Positions 15,862-25,125 of a DNA stretch of 64,000 nt are shown here, piece by piece. Position 1 is the stretch's first letter; every line of letters starts with the position of its first letter. Both the position numbers and the translations under genes were made by a program. The notes under the pieces were generated by a model, which searched no databases, had not been told where the DNA came from, and was given only the letters and a program-made list of their open reading frames with translations. The DNA comes from Paenibacillus foliorum (GTDB lineage Bacteria; Bacillota; Bacilli; Paenibacillales; NBRC-103111): NCBI RefSeq assembly GCF_013141765.1, contig NZ_WHOD01000003.1, positions 157,893 through 221,892 on the forward strand, read 5' to 3'.

Positions 15862-17397
15862 TTAACCTTGATGCAGCTTGCGGTAATCCTTGGGTGTAAG
15901 GCCTGTCGACTGCTTGAACAGCTTGGCGAAATAATTGGGCAAATCATAGCCGATCCTGCCAGAAACTTCAGTAATTTTCATATCCGTATTGGCAAGCAGC
16001 TGCTTGGCTTTCTCCATACGCAATTCGACTAAATAATCCACGAAGCTGCGCCCGGTTTCCTTTTTGAATAAATGACTGAAATAGGCTGCATTCAAATGTA
16101 TCTGCGAAGCCACCTGCTGTAGAGGGAGCGATTCGGAATAATGGTCTTCCATGTAACGGACCGCCTTCGAAACCGCATTTTCACTGTATTTTTCCTGCCA
16201 CACAACAAAATTGGCCATAAACCGTTCCGTTTCCGCCTGTATCCAAGCGTATACCTCATCTATACTATCGCAACCATGCAACCTACTGATTCGCTCGGCC
16301 AACAGCTGTGGCTCGTGCTCCTGTTCAAACTGTTTGCGGGCTATATCCTGAAGCGCGAAGCTAACCGATAAGCCCTCAATTTTCCCGGCTTCCATGGGCA
16401 TCATCCGCACCTCTTTAATAAGCGTGTTCAAATACTGCTTCAACAGCTCAATTTGTCCAGCTACTATCAAAGCAACCATCTGCGCACTGATCAGCTGCTG
16501 ACGGGCTCGGTTAATCGGAAAGGCTGTTTTCATGCCATTCTCCTTATCCGCACGTTCAAACAATTTTGCCTCCTCCATACTAGCCTCATACAGATCCGCC
16601 AGATGTGTTACGCCTGGTATTACCCCTGAGGGATGCGCAGAGACCGTTAATCCCAGCAGACGCCCCACCGTTTCGCAAACGGCAGCACAAACCGACTGTT
16701 CCCGAGCCGTATCCTTCAAGAGCAGTGCATATCGTCCGTACTCAATCAGGAGCAGCTTACCTTGAATCCCATGCATGTCTAACAATTCACTAATAATGTT
16801 CAAGACAGCAAACTGCAATAAAGGCACGTCACGTTTCGTATATTCCTTGCGGGAGGGGTAGTAGTCGGTAATTTGGAACAAAATGAGCTTGCAGCCACCC
16901 AGGCTTCTCTCCAGCTCTTCAACCGCTTCGGTAATAAAAGGAAACCTCAGAAATATCGCCCGCAGGGTATTCTCCAGCAGCAGCTGATGCTCCGTCTCCT
17001 CTTTGCGAAGCCTGGCTTGCTTCTCCGATACAAGGGCATCCGCTTTATCCAGCACATCATAAATATCCTGTTTGCTGCAAGGCTTCACAAGCAAGTCAAG
17101 TGCACCGTAACGTAGCGCCGTTTGAGCATATTGAAAGTCCTGAAAGCCTGTAATGACAATAAACTCAATATCAGGGAACCTGCTTTTCACACGCTTCAAC
17201 AGCTCCAAGCCATCCATTAAAGGCATTCTAATATCGGTAATGACGAGGTCTGGCAGCCATTCCGCAATCAATGGCTCCGCCTCTTGTCCATTCTCTGCTT
17301 CCGCACATACATTCCAGTTTGTGCCTGAATCTGTTATCAGCTTCGCGAGCCCCTTGCGGAACAAAGGCTCATCCTCAACAAGAAGGATTTGATTCAT
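15862..17397 (-). CDS. YesN-type response regulator, REC plus AraC domain
   Basis: 511 residues. The receiver domain (1-125) has the acidic pair VEDE, phosphoacceptor Asp in DLVITDIRMP (~residue 55) and Lys in LLVKPCS. A long linker region (130-390) is followed by an AraC helix-turn-helix (410-510: LPLQQVASQIHLNAAYFSHLFKKETG...ITEVSGRIGYDLPNYFAKLFKQ). It overlaps the end of the histidine kinase gene by 23 nt, so the two are translationally coupled. It likely activates importer 2 and its own operon through the shared block. Confidence 0.92.
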   Translation of the reverse strand: MNQILLVEDEPLFRKGLAKLITDSGTNWNVCAEAENGQEAEPLIAEWLPDLVITDIRMPLMDGLELLKRVKSRFPDIEFIVITGFQDFQYAQTALRYGALDLLVKPCSKQDIYDVLDKADALVSEKQARLRKEETEHQLLLENTLRAIFLRFPFITEAVEELERSLGGCKLILFQITDYYPSRKEYTKRDVPLLQFAVLNIISELLDMHGIQGKLLLIEYGRYALLLKDTAREQSVCAAVCETVGRLLGLTVSAHPSGVIPGVTHLADLYEASMEEAKLFERADKENGMKTAFPINRARQQLISAQMVALIVAGQIELLKQYLNTLIKEVRMMPMEAGKIEGLSVSFALQDIARKQFEQEHEPQLLAERISRLHGCDSIDEVYAWIQAETERFMANFVVWQEKYSENAVSKAVRYMEDHYSESLPLQQVASQIHLNAAYFSHLFKKETGRSFVDYLVELRMEKAKQLLANTDMKITEVSGRIGYDLPNYFAKLFKQSTGLTPKDYRKLHQG

Positions 17398-19216
17398 CTA
17401 TCGTCCCTCCCTCCTTTAATGGCATGCAGGCTTCACACGGCAGAATCAACCTTACCTTCGTTCCCTGCTGCATACGTCGGATTTCCAATCGGTATGGCTC
17501 TCCATGTACCAAATAAATACGCCTAATGACATTTCGAACACCTATGCTCTCTCTTTCTCTGCGCGCATCATAGACGGATCGATCATCTAGCAGCTTATGT
17601 ATCGTATCAGGCTGTATCCCACACCCGTTGTCCTCTATATCAATATGCAGCTCCGCTTCCTTACGATAAGCTCGAATCGTCAAGCGCTTGTCGGATGTCT
17701 GATCCCGAAATGCATGAACAAACACATTCTCCACTAACGGCTGGAGCAGCAGCCTTTGCATCCGGCAGACTTTCAGCTCATCCTCCGCCTCAATACTGAC
17801 GTTCAAGCCCTCTCCATGTCGCGCTTCCTGTATGGTAATGTAATTACGGACTTGAGCCAGCTCATCCTGCAGCGTACTTGGTGTAGAGACAGAGGCCAAG
17901 GAATATCGAAGCAGCTCTGACAAGCTGGTCACAAGTGAAGCCGTTTCCGCATCATCGTAGAGCAGCATGATTTTCCAATAAATAGAATTAAGGGCATTAT
18001 GCAAAAAATGAGGGTTCAGCTGAGCCTGAAGCGCCTTCAACTCAGCCTCCTTCTCACTCAGCTTGCTTATATACACTTCCTGAATTAACGATTGAATATC
18101 AGCTACCATCTTATTGAAGCTCTCGGCCAGAAAAGCAAACTCATCATTGGAGGTTTTGGAAATTTCGACGCGCAAATTCCCTTCGCGCAGCCGCTGCATA
18201 GCGGTCACTAACACATGCAGCGGCCGGAGTAATCTGCCACTGATGAACGATACGCTAACCGCCATAAGAATTACACTGATCAGACCGGAAATTAGGGCTA
18301 CATGATATACGCTCCGACCTTTGGCTTCAATATCAGCCAGTGAAATTCCGCTTACCAGTGTGAATGAACGAGGCTCATACAAGCTTTTGACAAACAAATA
18401 ATCTTCCTCGTTGTTACGCTGTATAAAAGTCCCTTCCCGCTTTTCCCATTCCGGCACAAATCCGTTCCTTCCCTCCGGCTCCCTGCCATAGAGCAGCCGA
18501 TTGTATTGATCGTATATATATGCCCCTGTAGTTCGGCCTGCCATAAGCGGATCCAACGGACTTGCCAGGTACGATTCGTCGATAATCAAGATAAGCATTC
18601 CATATATCTCTTGCTGTTTGGGAGATTTGAGCACCCGGGCAGCTACTAAGCTATTTTTCTCCCCAGATGGTTCGGAGGAATCCGGAATTTTCAACCGCTG
18701 CCACACAATTTCGCCGGAAGGAGATTTCATACCGTTCTTTACCAGCTCATAAAAATCAGGAAATATAATTTGAATTGAAGGATTCGTATGGCTGAAATAA
18801 TTATTATTGCCCTGCAGATCTACGATATATAGCGCACGGATTTGTGGTGTTTCATTCTTTAAGGGAAGTAGAATATCCGCTAAATCCCTCTCCAATATAA
18901 ACCTCCGGTACTCCCTGCTCTCTCCTTCTCTGGGCTCGGCATTCATACCTTTGACAATTTGCTCTACAAGAGGATGAAAAATAATAAAGTCGGTAATACG
19001 GTACATATCTTGAATTTTGAAACCAATCTGCTCTATCGTTTGTTCACTTGTCTTAAGATACTGCTTGCTGATTTCGCTTTCAAACAGGTTCAAATATATT
19101 CGGTAAGAAACATACCCGGTAACCAAAGAACAAACAATAATAATGACAGACAGAATCAGAATTAATTTCACTTTAAAATGTTGATTGATATATTGAAGAA
19201 CATGCCGATGCTTCAC
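17375..19216 (-). CDS. YesM-type sensor histidine kinase
   Basis: About 613 residues. A first membrane segment (~15-38), an extracellular sensor (~40-280), a second membrane segment and a HAMP domain lead to the HisKA_7TM-like box NPHFLHNALNSIYWK (phosphoacceptor His) and an ATPase domain with DNGCGIQ and a short G2 region SIGVRNVIRRI. YesM kinases respond to extracellular sugars, often through the importer's binding protein. I prefer GTG 19216 (SD AGGGGGA); the frame stays open to GTG 19297. Confidence 0.9.
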   Translation of the reverse strand: MKHRHVLQYINQHFKVKLILILSVIIIVCSLVTGYVSYRIYLNLFESEISKQYLKTSEQTIEQIGFKIQDMYRITDFIIFHPLVEQIVKGMNAEPREGESREYRRFILERDLADILLPLKNETPQIRALYIVDLQGNNNYFSHTNPSIQIIFPDFYELVKNGMKSPSGEIVWQRLKIPDSSEPSGEKNSLVAARVLKSPKQQEIYGMLILIIDESYLASPLDPLMAGRTTGAYIYDQYNRLLYGREPEGRNGFVPEWEKREGTFIQRNNEEDYLFVKSLYEPRSFTLVSGISLADIEAKGRSVYHVALISGLISVILMAVSVSFISGRLLRPLHVLVTAMQRLREGNLRVEISKTSNDEFAFLAESFNKMVADIQSLIQEVYISKLSEKEAELKALQAQLNPHFLHNALNSIYWKIMLLYDDAETASLVTSLSELLRYSLASVSTPSTLQDELAQVRNYITIQEARHGEGLNVSIEAEDELKVCRMQRLLLQPLVENVFVHAFRDQTSDKRLTIRAYRKEAELHIDIEDNGCGIQPDTIHKLLDDRSVYDARRERESIGVRNVIRRIYLVHGEPYRLEIRRMQQGTKVRLILPCEACMPLKEGGTIDESNPSC

Positions 19217-19342
19217 TTTTGAGAATTCCCCCTCTGAGAGCGGCACTAACTGACTAATAGCAAATACAAATAAAGTAGAGAAGCTGCTGTCACACAACTT
19301 CCCTACAGATTAACGGAATTTATTAAAGCAAGGCTGCTCCGA

Positions 19343-20338
19343 TTACTTGGGTAAGCATAATCGGATTAAATCGTTTACATCGGCTGTCGCCAGACATTCC
19401 ACCGTATCTGCCGCCCCGTAGTATATTTTGACCTCTCCGCTGTCCTCCAATATCATTCCCCCAGGGAAAATAACATCGTTACGGAACCCTCCATCCGTCT
19501 CATAGCTAAACTCTGGTGCGAGTAAAGGCTCTTGGCACATGCCGATGATCTTATGCGGATTGTCCAAATCGAGCAGCATGATCCCAGCTGAATAACGCTT
19601 CCTCCAGAACGGCTCCCAGCCGTTTTTACCACGGGAAGAGTCAATATCAACAGCATGGAACGTTGTCAGCCAGCCGTGAGAGGTTCTTATTGGAGGCGCT
19701 CCCGGTCCAATCTTATCATTGGCGAACGGCACCTGCTCCAAGCCCATCAGCAGCTCTGTATTCCCCCAATATTTCAAATCAGGAGAATCGGAAATCCATA
19801 TGTCAAAGCTGTCCTTTCCACCTTTGCCATAGACAGGAAATGGTCTCTCCAGCCGTACATATCTGCCTCCGATCCGCTCGGGGAATAATACCATGTTGCG
19901 GTTGTCCGGTGCTGAAAGACTAAGAATCTCGAAGTTCTCGAAGTCATCGGTAACCGCTACTCCCCCCCGTACCCCGTGTTTGGTATCTACAGCAAAACAA
20001 AGATAACAACGCCCATCAATGACAGTAAGACGCGGGTCGTACGTTCTAATAATCTCTTCATTCTCCATGCCGAAGCATGGCTTCTCCTGAACCTTCCAAT
20101 GGATACCGTCTTTACTGTACGCAAGCCCCAGGTTCGTTGTGTTAATAGGAAGCAGCGTTTCATTCCCAATGTCGCCATAATCGTTGCGGAACATCATGAC
20201 ATACTGACCTTCAAACTTAGTGACGCCAGCATTGAAAACAAGGGCAGGATTATAAGGGACGTCGCTGGAAGACAGGATTGGATTATTAGGATAACGTGTA
20301 ATGCAGGAACTGGATTTAAGAGCTCCAATTATAGACAT
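19343..20338 (-). CDS. GH130 family beta-mannoside phosphorylase
   Basis: About 331 residues with a five-bladed beta-propeller signature. The conserved blocks are NNPIL, FNAGVTKFEGQYVMMFR, SKDGIHW, YDPRLTVIDGRCYL (catalytic Asp), PERIGGRYVRLERP and IPG-like VIFPGGMIL...YYGAADT. GH130 enzymes phosphorolyse beta-mannosides in the cytosol to mannose 1-phosphate. The exact linkage (beta-1,4-mannosyl-glucose, beta-1,2-mannobiose or other) cannot be decided here. ATG 20338 has SD GGAGGA. It is first in the operon with the YesM/YesN pair, so uptake, sensing and cleavage are linked. Confidence 0.88.
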   Translation of the reverse strand: MSIIGALKSSSCITRYPNNPILSSSDVPYNPALVFNAGVTKFEGQYVMMFRNDYGDIGNETLLPINTTNLGLAYSKDGIHWKVQEKPCFGMENEEIIRTYDPRLTVIDGRCYLCFAVDTKHGVRGGVAVTDDFENFEILSLSAPDNRNMVLFPERIGGRYVRLERPFPVYGKGGKDSFDIWISDSPDLKYWGNTELLMGLEQVPFANDKIGPGAPPIRTSHGWLTTFHAVDIDSSRGKNGWEPFWRKRYSAGIMLLDLDNPHKIIGMCQEPLLAPEFSYETDGGFRNDVIFPGGMILEDSGEVKIYYGAADTVECLATADVNDLIRLCLPK

Positions 20339-20445
20339 AGATGACTTCCTCCGTAATATACAATATTTTAAACCTTTGCGCACGATTAATAAATGATCCA
20401 AGCCTATATCGATTAGATAACTCTAGGCTAGTGTATTACATTCGC

Positions 20446-20493
20446 ACTGGCTCAACATCTATAAATTATTGAAAAACAGATACAATTTTTAGA
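20446..20493 (-). promoter_or_regulatory. Shared promoter/operator block before the GH130 operon
   Basis: Same elements as 15667-15719: ACTGGCTCAACATCTA, then GATACAATTTTTAGA. On the minus strand TTGTAT and TATAGA are 16 nt apart, a plausible promoter about 110 nt before the GH130 start. Confidence 0.55.
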
Positions 20494-20586
20494 TTGTGCT
20501 GCGACTATGAAATTTTAACTGCTCGCATCGATCGCCACAACACAGACTGGTCGCCAAGGCGTTCAGTCCGTTTAGCTCGTAAGCTT

Positions 20587-20643
20587 TATACTATCTCATA
20601 TCCTTCAGGAACAATCACCTCAACCTCATGCCCGGCGGGTGCG
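20587..20643 (-). pseudogene. Fossil C-terminus of an unidentified gene
   Basis: One frame reads APAGHEVEVIVPEGYEIV and then stops, like the end of a secreted or cytosolic sugar enzyme. Upstream the frame is broken. I cannot name the parent family. The stretch 20500-20743 holds nothing else I recognise. Confidence 0.3.
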
Positions 20644-20702
20644 ACTTATCGAACTATAGCTTCATTGAGTTCTCACTTTCGTTAATAATCCAGGAAAGGT
20701 CG

Positions 20703-20726
20703 CTCTTACTCTTACTCTTACTCTTA
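20703..20726. repeat. CTCTTA microsatellite
   Basis: Four exact CTCTTA units directly before repeat copy B. Copies A and C also have C/T-rich tracts in this position. Confidence 0.8.
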
Positions 20727-20743
20727 CTACCTTACTCTCTCAC

Positions 20744-20919
20744 GGAACGTCAGTTCACTATTTACTTGCATCCTATCGAATTCATGATTTCCCGGAAGTA
20801 CAGTGCGTTATTTCGTCTCTAACCAGCCAAAATGCTCCGTTATTTTGCAAATAAGGGATCGTACTTCCGTTTCACTTGAATGAACACGTGTGCATTTTAA
20901 AATAGAGCATCTCAGTTCC
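20744..20919. repeat. Interspersed repeat family, copy B (176 bp)
   Basis: It begins GGAACGTCAGTTCACTATTT and ends CATCTCAGTTCC. It aligns with copy A along its whole length, including CACGTGTGCAT and TTTCACTTGAATGA. Confidence 0.8.
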
Positions 20920-20931
20920 CCTACAGCTTAA

Positions 20932-20976
20932 AAAGGGGCTGTCCCTCTAGGTCTACGACCTTCGGAACAGCCCCTC
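20932..20976 (-). terminator. Terminator of the adhE transcript
   Basis: Stem AGGGGCTGT / ACAGCCCCT followed by UUUUU in the minus-strand RNA. It lies downstream of the degenerate adhE 3' copies. Confidence 0.85.
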
Positions 20977-21010
20977 CAACTGCAATTGCTTCAACGGATC
21001 TGCGATCCGA

Positions 21011-21196
21011 CTGCTCTACTCAAACTTCCCATAGATTGCTTTACGATAAAACTCCGCCTGCTCTGTTCAAACTTCCCATAGAATACTTTACGATAAAGCT
21101 CCGTCTGCTCTACTCAAACCTCCCATAGAATGCTTCACGATAAAGATCGCCTGCTCTACTCAAACTTCCCATAAAATGCTTTCCGATAAAGCTCAG
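21011..21196. repeat. Tandem 46-47-bp copies of the adhE 3' end
   Basis: Four head-to-tail units start at 21011, 21058, 21105 and 21151. Each begins CTGCTCT and contains CAAACYTCCCATA and CGATAAA. The unit at 21151 is the true 3' end of adhE (coding LYRKAFYGKFE and stop). The other three lie after the stop codon; the nearest still reads DLYREAFYGRFE and a stop in one frame. Confidence 0.9.
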
Positions 21197-23768
21197 CCAG
21201 CTCTGTTACCAAAGGCATCCTCGGATTTGCGGTCGTGCATTGGTCTTCGAATGCGCGGTCAGCCAGTTCGTCGACGCGGGTTTCGAGCAGCTGGGGATCA
21301 ATTCCGAGCTCCGCGAAGGAAGACTGGATTCCTAGCGCCTGATTCAACTTGCGGATTGCCTCGATCAAGCTGTTCACGCCTTCCTCTGTCGTCCTCGCCG
21401 GAAGCCCCAGAATACGGGCAATTTCAGCATAGCGTAGATCTGCAATAAAGTGTCCGTATTTCGGGAACGAAGCAAACTTCGTTGGCTTTTGAGCGTTATA
21501 ACGGATGACATGAGGCATTAAGATCGCATTGGTCCGACCATGTGCGGTATGAAATTCGCCTCCCCATTTATGCGCTAAGCTGTGGTTGATTCCCAAGAAA
21601 GCATTCGCGAAGGCCATACCTGCAATAGTAGAAGCATTGTGAATCTTTTCTCTCGCCAACGTATCCCCTGTAGCCCAAGACTTTTCCAAGTATTCAAATA
21701 CCAATTGAATAGCTTTGATCGCCAAGCCATCGGTGTAGTCGTTGGCCATTACAGACACATACGCTTCAATCGCGTGAGTCAGCACATCCATACCAGTATC
21801 AGCTACCGCTGTTTTAGGCAAGCTGTACACATAATCCGGGTCGATGATGGCTACATCCGGCGTAAGCTCGTAATCTGCTAGCGGGTACTTGGTATTGCCT
21901 TCCCGTTTATCCGTAATAACGGCGAAGGAAGTCACTTCCGAGCCGGTCCCTGAAGTCGTCGGGATTGCAACGAATTTAGCCTTTTTCCCCAACCGCGGAT
22001 ATTTATAGACCCGCTTCCGTATATCCATAAATTTTTGCTTCAATGACTGGAAGCTCGTATCCGGGTATTCATAAAACAGCCACATCGCCTTTGCCGCATC
22101 CATCGGGGAGCCCCCGCCCAAAGCAATAATGCAGTCCGGCTGAAAGCTCTCCATCATTTGGGTACCGCGCTCTACCGTATCTACAGACGGGTCAGGCTCT
22201 ACATCCGCAAAAACTTCGATATAAACGGGTGTTTTACGTTTCCGCAAATAATATTCAACACGTTCCACATAGCCGAGCTTTACCATCATCGGATCCGTTA
22301 TGATTAGAATTCGGGAAATATCCGGCATTTTCTCAAGATATTGTGTCGAGCCTTTTTCAAAATAAACCTTAGGCGGAATCTTAAACCACTGCATATTCAC
22401 GGTTCGATAGGCAACACGTTTGATGTTAAGCAGGTTGACCGCCGTTACGTTCGAGGTTGTAGAGTTATGCCCATAGGAGCCGCAGCCCAAAGTTAAGGAC
22501 GGCAGGTTCGTATTGTAAATATCTCCGATAGCGCCATGGGTAGAAGGTGCGTTTACAATGACACGGCCTGTTTTGAGAGCCGCTGCAAAATCTGCAATAA
22601 CTTGATCATCCTTGGAATGAATCACCGAGGAGTGCCCCATGCCGCCATATGCTGTCACTTCGGCTGCCCGGTTGATGCCTTGGGCCGCATTTTTCACTTT
22701 ATAGCAAGCCAGAACCGGACTCAGCTTCTCAGCAGACAGCGGATAAGCTTCACCTACTCCAGTCAGCTCAGCTACCAGAATTTTCGTATCCGAAGGTACA
22801 GAAATACCTGCCATCTCAGCGATCTTGACAGCCGGCTGTCCTACGATAACAGCGTTAACGGCACACTTCTCAGGATTGATGACCAGCTTGGACACCGCTT
22901 CCGTTTCTTCCTTATTCAAGAAGTAGCAGCCCATCTCACTCATCAGGTGTTTGGTTTGTGCATAGACGGGCTCTTCAATGATAACCGCCTGCTCAGAAGC
23001 ACAAATCATACCGTTGTCGAATGTCTTAGATAAGATCAAATCCGTAACCGATTGCTGCAAATCAGCTGTTTTCTCGATAAAGCAAGGTACATTGCCCGGT
23101 CCGACACCTAGTGCTGGTTTACCCGTGCTGTAAGCGGCTTTTACCATAGAGGAGCCTCCTGTTGCAAGTACCAGCGCCACGTCCGGATGATTCATCAACA
23201 GGCTGGTTGCCTCCAGAGATGGATGCTCGACCCACTGAATGCAGCCCTCAGGAGCACCAGCCTTTACTGCCGCCTCCATTACCGTTCGAGCAGCGGCTTC
23301 ACTGCACTTCTGGGCTGAAGGATGGAAGGCAAAAATAATAGGATTACGCGTCTTTATTGCAATAAGTGCCTTGAACATCGTAGTGGAGGTAGGGTTCGTT
23401 ACCGGTGTTACACCTGCCACAATACCGACGGGCTCGGCAACCTTTTGATAATTTTCATAAGCATTATCTTCAATCACGCCGACCGTTTTATCATATTTGA
23501 TGCTGTGATAAATATACTCGGAGGCGAATAAATTCTTAGTAATTTTATCCTCATAAACCCCTCTGCCCGTCTCCTCAACGGCCAGCTTAGCAAGAGCCAT
23601 ATGCCGATCCAATCCGGCTAAAGCCATTTGCTGAACGATGGTATCCACCTGTTCCTGGTTCAGCTGCATGAAGGAATGGAGCGCCTTCTTTGCCTTTTCT
23701 ACCAGCCGATTCACTTCTTCCTGCGCCGGAGTTCCACCTGTAGCTTCCAGCTTCTCTTTTACAGCCAT
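21156..23768 (-). CDS. adhE: Bifunctional acetaldehyde-CoA/alcohol dehydrogenase AdhE
   Basis: 870 residues, the usual AdhE length. The N-terminal aldehyde dehydrogenase half contains the catalytic Cys in FDNGMICASEQ. The C-terminal iron-dependent alcohol dehydrogenase half has GGGSPMDAAKAMW (NAD binding) and metal-ligand His residues in DVLTHAIEAYVS and INHSLAHKWGGEFHTAHGRTN. It converts acetyl-CoA to ethanol and regenerates NAD+ in fermentation. ATG 23768 has SD GGAGG; the open frame extends 153 nt upstream. No terminator separates it from hpf, so it may belong to the doxX-hemerythrin-hpf transcript. Confidence 0.97.
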   Translation of the reverse strand: MAVKEKLEATGGTPAQEEVNRLVEKAKKALHSFMQLNQEQVDTIVQQMALAGLDRHMALAKLAVEETGRGVYEDKITKNLFASEYIYHSIKYDKTVGVIEDNAYENYQKVAEPVGIVAGVTPVTNPTSTTMFKALIAIKTRNPIIFAFHPSAQKCSEAAARTVMEAAVKAGAPEGCIQWVEHPSLEATSLLMNHPDVALVLATGGSSMVKAAYSTGKPALGVGPGNVPCFIEKTADLQQSVTDLILSKTFDNGMICASEQAVIIEEPVYAQTKHLMSEMGCYFLNKEETEAVSKLVINPEKCAVNAVIVGQPAVKIAEMAGISVPSDTKILVAELTGVGEAYPLSAEKLSPVLACYKVKNAAQGINRAAEVTAYGGMGHSSVIHSKDDQVIADFAAALKTGRVIVNAPSTHGAIGDIYNTNLPSLTLGCGSYGHNSTTSNVTAVNLLNIKRVAYRTVNMQWFKIPPKVYFEKGSTQYLEKMPDISRILIITDPMMVKLGYVERVEYYLRKRKTPVYIEVFADVEPDPSVDTVERGTQMMESFQPDCIIALGGGSPMDAAKAMWLFYEYPDTSFQSLKQKFMDIRKRVYKYPRLGKKAKFVAIPTTSGTGSEVTSFAVITDKREGNTKYPLADYELTPDVAIIDPDYVYSLPKTAVADTGMDVLTHAIEAYVSVMANDYTDGLAIKAIQLVFEYLEKSWATGDTLAREKIHNASTIAGMAFANAFLGINHSLAHKWGGEFHTAHGRTNAILMPHVIRYNAQKPTKFASFPKYGHFIADLRYAEIARILGLPARTTEEGVNSLIEAIRKLNQALGIQSSFAELGIDPQLLETRVDELADRAFEDQCTTANPRMPLVTELAELYRKAFYGKFE

Positions 23769-23889
23769 TAGTCCCGCCTCCATGATTCGTATATTTTTCC
23801 ACTCTGATACTTTGTTTCCATTTTCGAGAATATCCGCATGACACAGGTGATAGATAACTGCTTGGTTAGAATAATAACTTATCGCAGAA

Positions 23890-24429
23890 TCAAGCTTGTG
23901 AGATATGCCCGAAAGAGCCATCTTGGCGCTTATAGACTAGCTCCGTCAGATTCGTCTCCCGATTATGGAACAGATGGAAATCATGGTCCAGCAGCTTCAT
24001 GTTCAGTATCGCTTCCTGCACATCGACCGGCTTCAGAAACACATTCTTCGTACGGACCACTTCGAAATCTTCGGCTCCCGCCACCTCGACTTCAGCGATA
24101 TTCGCAAGCTCAGGAATTTCAAGCCCCTGCTTGCGCAGTCTGCCTTGGACCTTTTCCTTCAGCTTCCGCATCCGGCGCTCCAGCTTATCAGCTGCCAGAT
24201 CAATGGCTGCGTACATATCGTCCTGCTTCTCTTCCACTCGCAGCGTCAGTCCGTAAAACCGTATCGTTACCTCCACTGTATGCTCATGCTTATGACCCTG
24301 CACAGATAGGGTTATATGCATATCCCCTTCTACATCGTACATACCGATAGGTTTACCTAGCTTACGTTTAGCATAGTCGCCAAGAACCGAGGTAACTTCC
24401 ATGTTTTTTCCATGTATGATCTGTCTCAT
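23890..24429 (-). CDS. hpf: Long-form ribosome hibernation promoting factor
   Basis: 179 residues, the long form. The N-terminal S30AE/RaiA domain spans 1-105 (VTSVLGDYAKRKLGK, then DMYAAIDLAADKLERRMRKLKEK). The C-terminal dimerisation domain spans ~125-179 (VRTKNVFLKPVDVQEAILNMKLLDHDFHLFHN, LVYKRQDGSFGHI). It dimerises 70S ribosomes into inactive 100S particles. Its place between hemerythrin and adhE genes suggests ribosomes are parked as oxygen runs out. SD AAGGGGCGG. It may be a second copy beside the usual secA-linked one. Confidence 0.95.
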   Translation of the reverse strand: MRQIIHGKNMEVTSVLGDYAKRKLGKPIGMYDVEGDMHITLSVQGHKHEHTVEVTIRFYGLTLRVEEKQDDMYAAIDLAADKLERRMRKLKEKVQGRLRKQGLEIPELANIAEVEVAGAEDFEVVRTKNVFLKPVDVQEAILNMKLLDHDFHLFHNRETNLTELVYKRQDGSFGHISQA

Positions 24430-24485
24430 CGTGATCCGCCCCTTACTTTTTTTGAAAATAACTTACTTTGTGAACCTTCGCTTTT

Positions 24486-25022
24486 TCAGGAAAATAAATA
24501 ATCCAAATCCGTTAAAACCTGTTCGGTCATTGGAAAAACAAGCTGTTCTTCCTTCGCCAAATGTTCTTTAAGAATCCGGCAAGCATGAATAAGATAAGCC
24601 AAAGCCTGATGAAGCTGTCCAAGCTCCGATTCCTGCTTAACTTCATGAACGGCTCTTAAAAAATACTGTATATACTCCTCAGCCAGTTCATGATCTTTCT
24701 CCAGCGCCCAGAATGAAGGGATCATTGAAGGCGATAGTTCTTGGTGAAAATAGTTATTTAGAAAAGGAAACAGCTCCTTCTTCTCCCATTCGGAGTGCCG
24801 CTCCAATTCCTGCATAAATGCCTTCACCCAAAGTCTCAGATGCAAAAGCGATGGGAGAGCCTTGCTCATGTCTGTTTCCTGCTCTAGCTGCCTGGCCTGA
24901 CTCTCCATATCCAACAGTACCTGCATGAGCTCACCGTGCTCCTGGGTCAAACGATCCAGTGCCGCGGATAATTCAGTCGAGTGTGCAGTACCTGACTCCA
25001 TTGAATGATAATTATTTTTCAT
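24486..25022 (-). CDS. Hemerythrin-like HHE protein 1
   Basis: 178 residues, all-helical, with the HHE diiron pattern: QEHGEL (~residue 30), ERHSEWEKKELFPFL, KDHELAEEY and KEHLAKEEQLVFP. Such cytosolic proteins bind O2, NO or iron. ATG 25022 has SD GGAGGGA. It follows doxX by about 100 nt and has no promoter of its own that I can see. It is about 30-40% like the other two hemerythrin genes by eye. Confidence 0.85.
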   Translation of the reverse strand: MKNNYHSMESGTAHSTELSAALDRLTQEHGELMQVLLDMESQARQLEQETDMSKALPSLLHLRLWVKAFMQELERHSEWEKKELFPFLNNYFHQELSPSMIPSFWALEKDHELAEEYIQYFLRAVHEVKQESELGQLHQALAYLIHACRILKEHLAKEEQLVFPMTEQVLTDLDYLFS

Positions 25023-25125
25023 GCACATTCCCTCCAATATGAAGCATTTCTTCCTCTGCCTTCTGGCTACTACACGGCCCCCAAGGTGTAAAGGCAAGGC
25101 GCTTAACACTCAATGAGACTAGAGG

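Noticed and set aside
21011..21196. CRISPR-like array downstream of adhE
   Set aside because: The units are contiguous copies of the adhE 3' end with no spacers.
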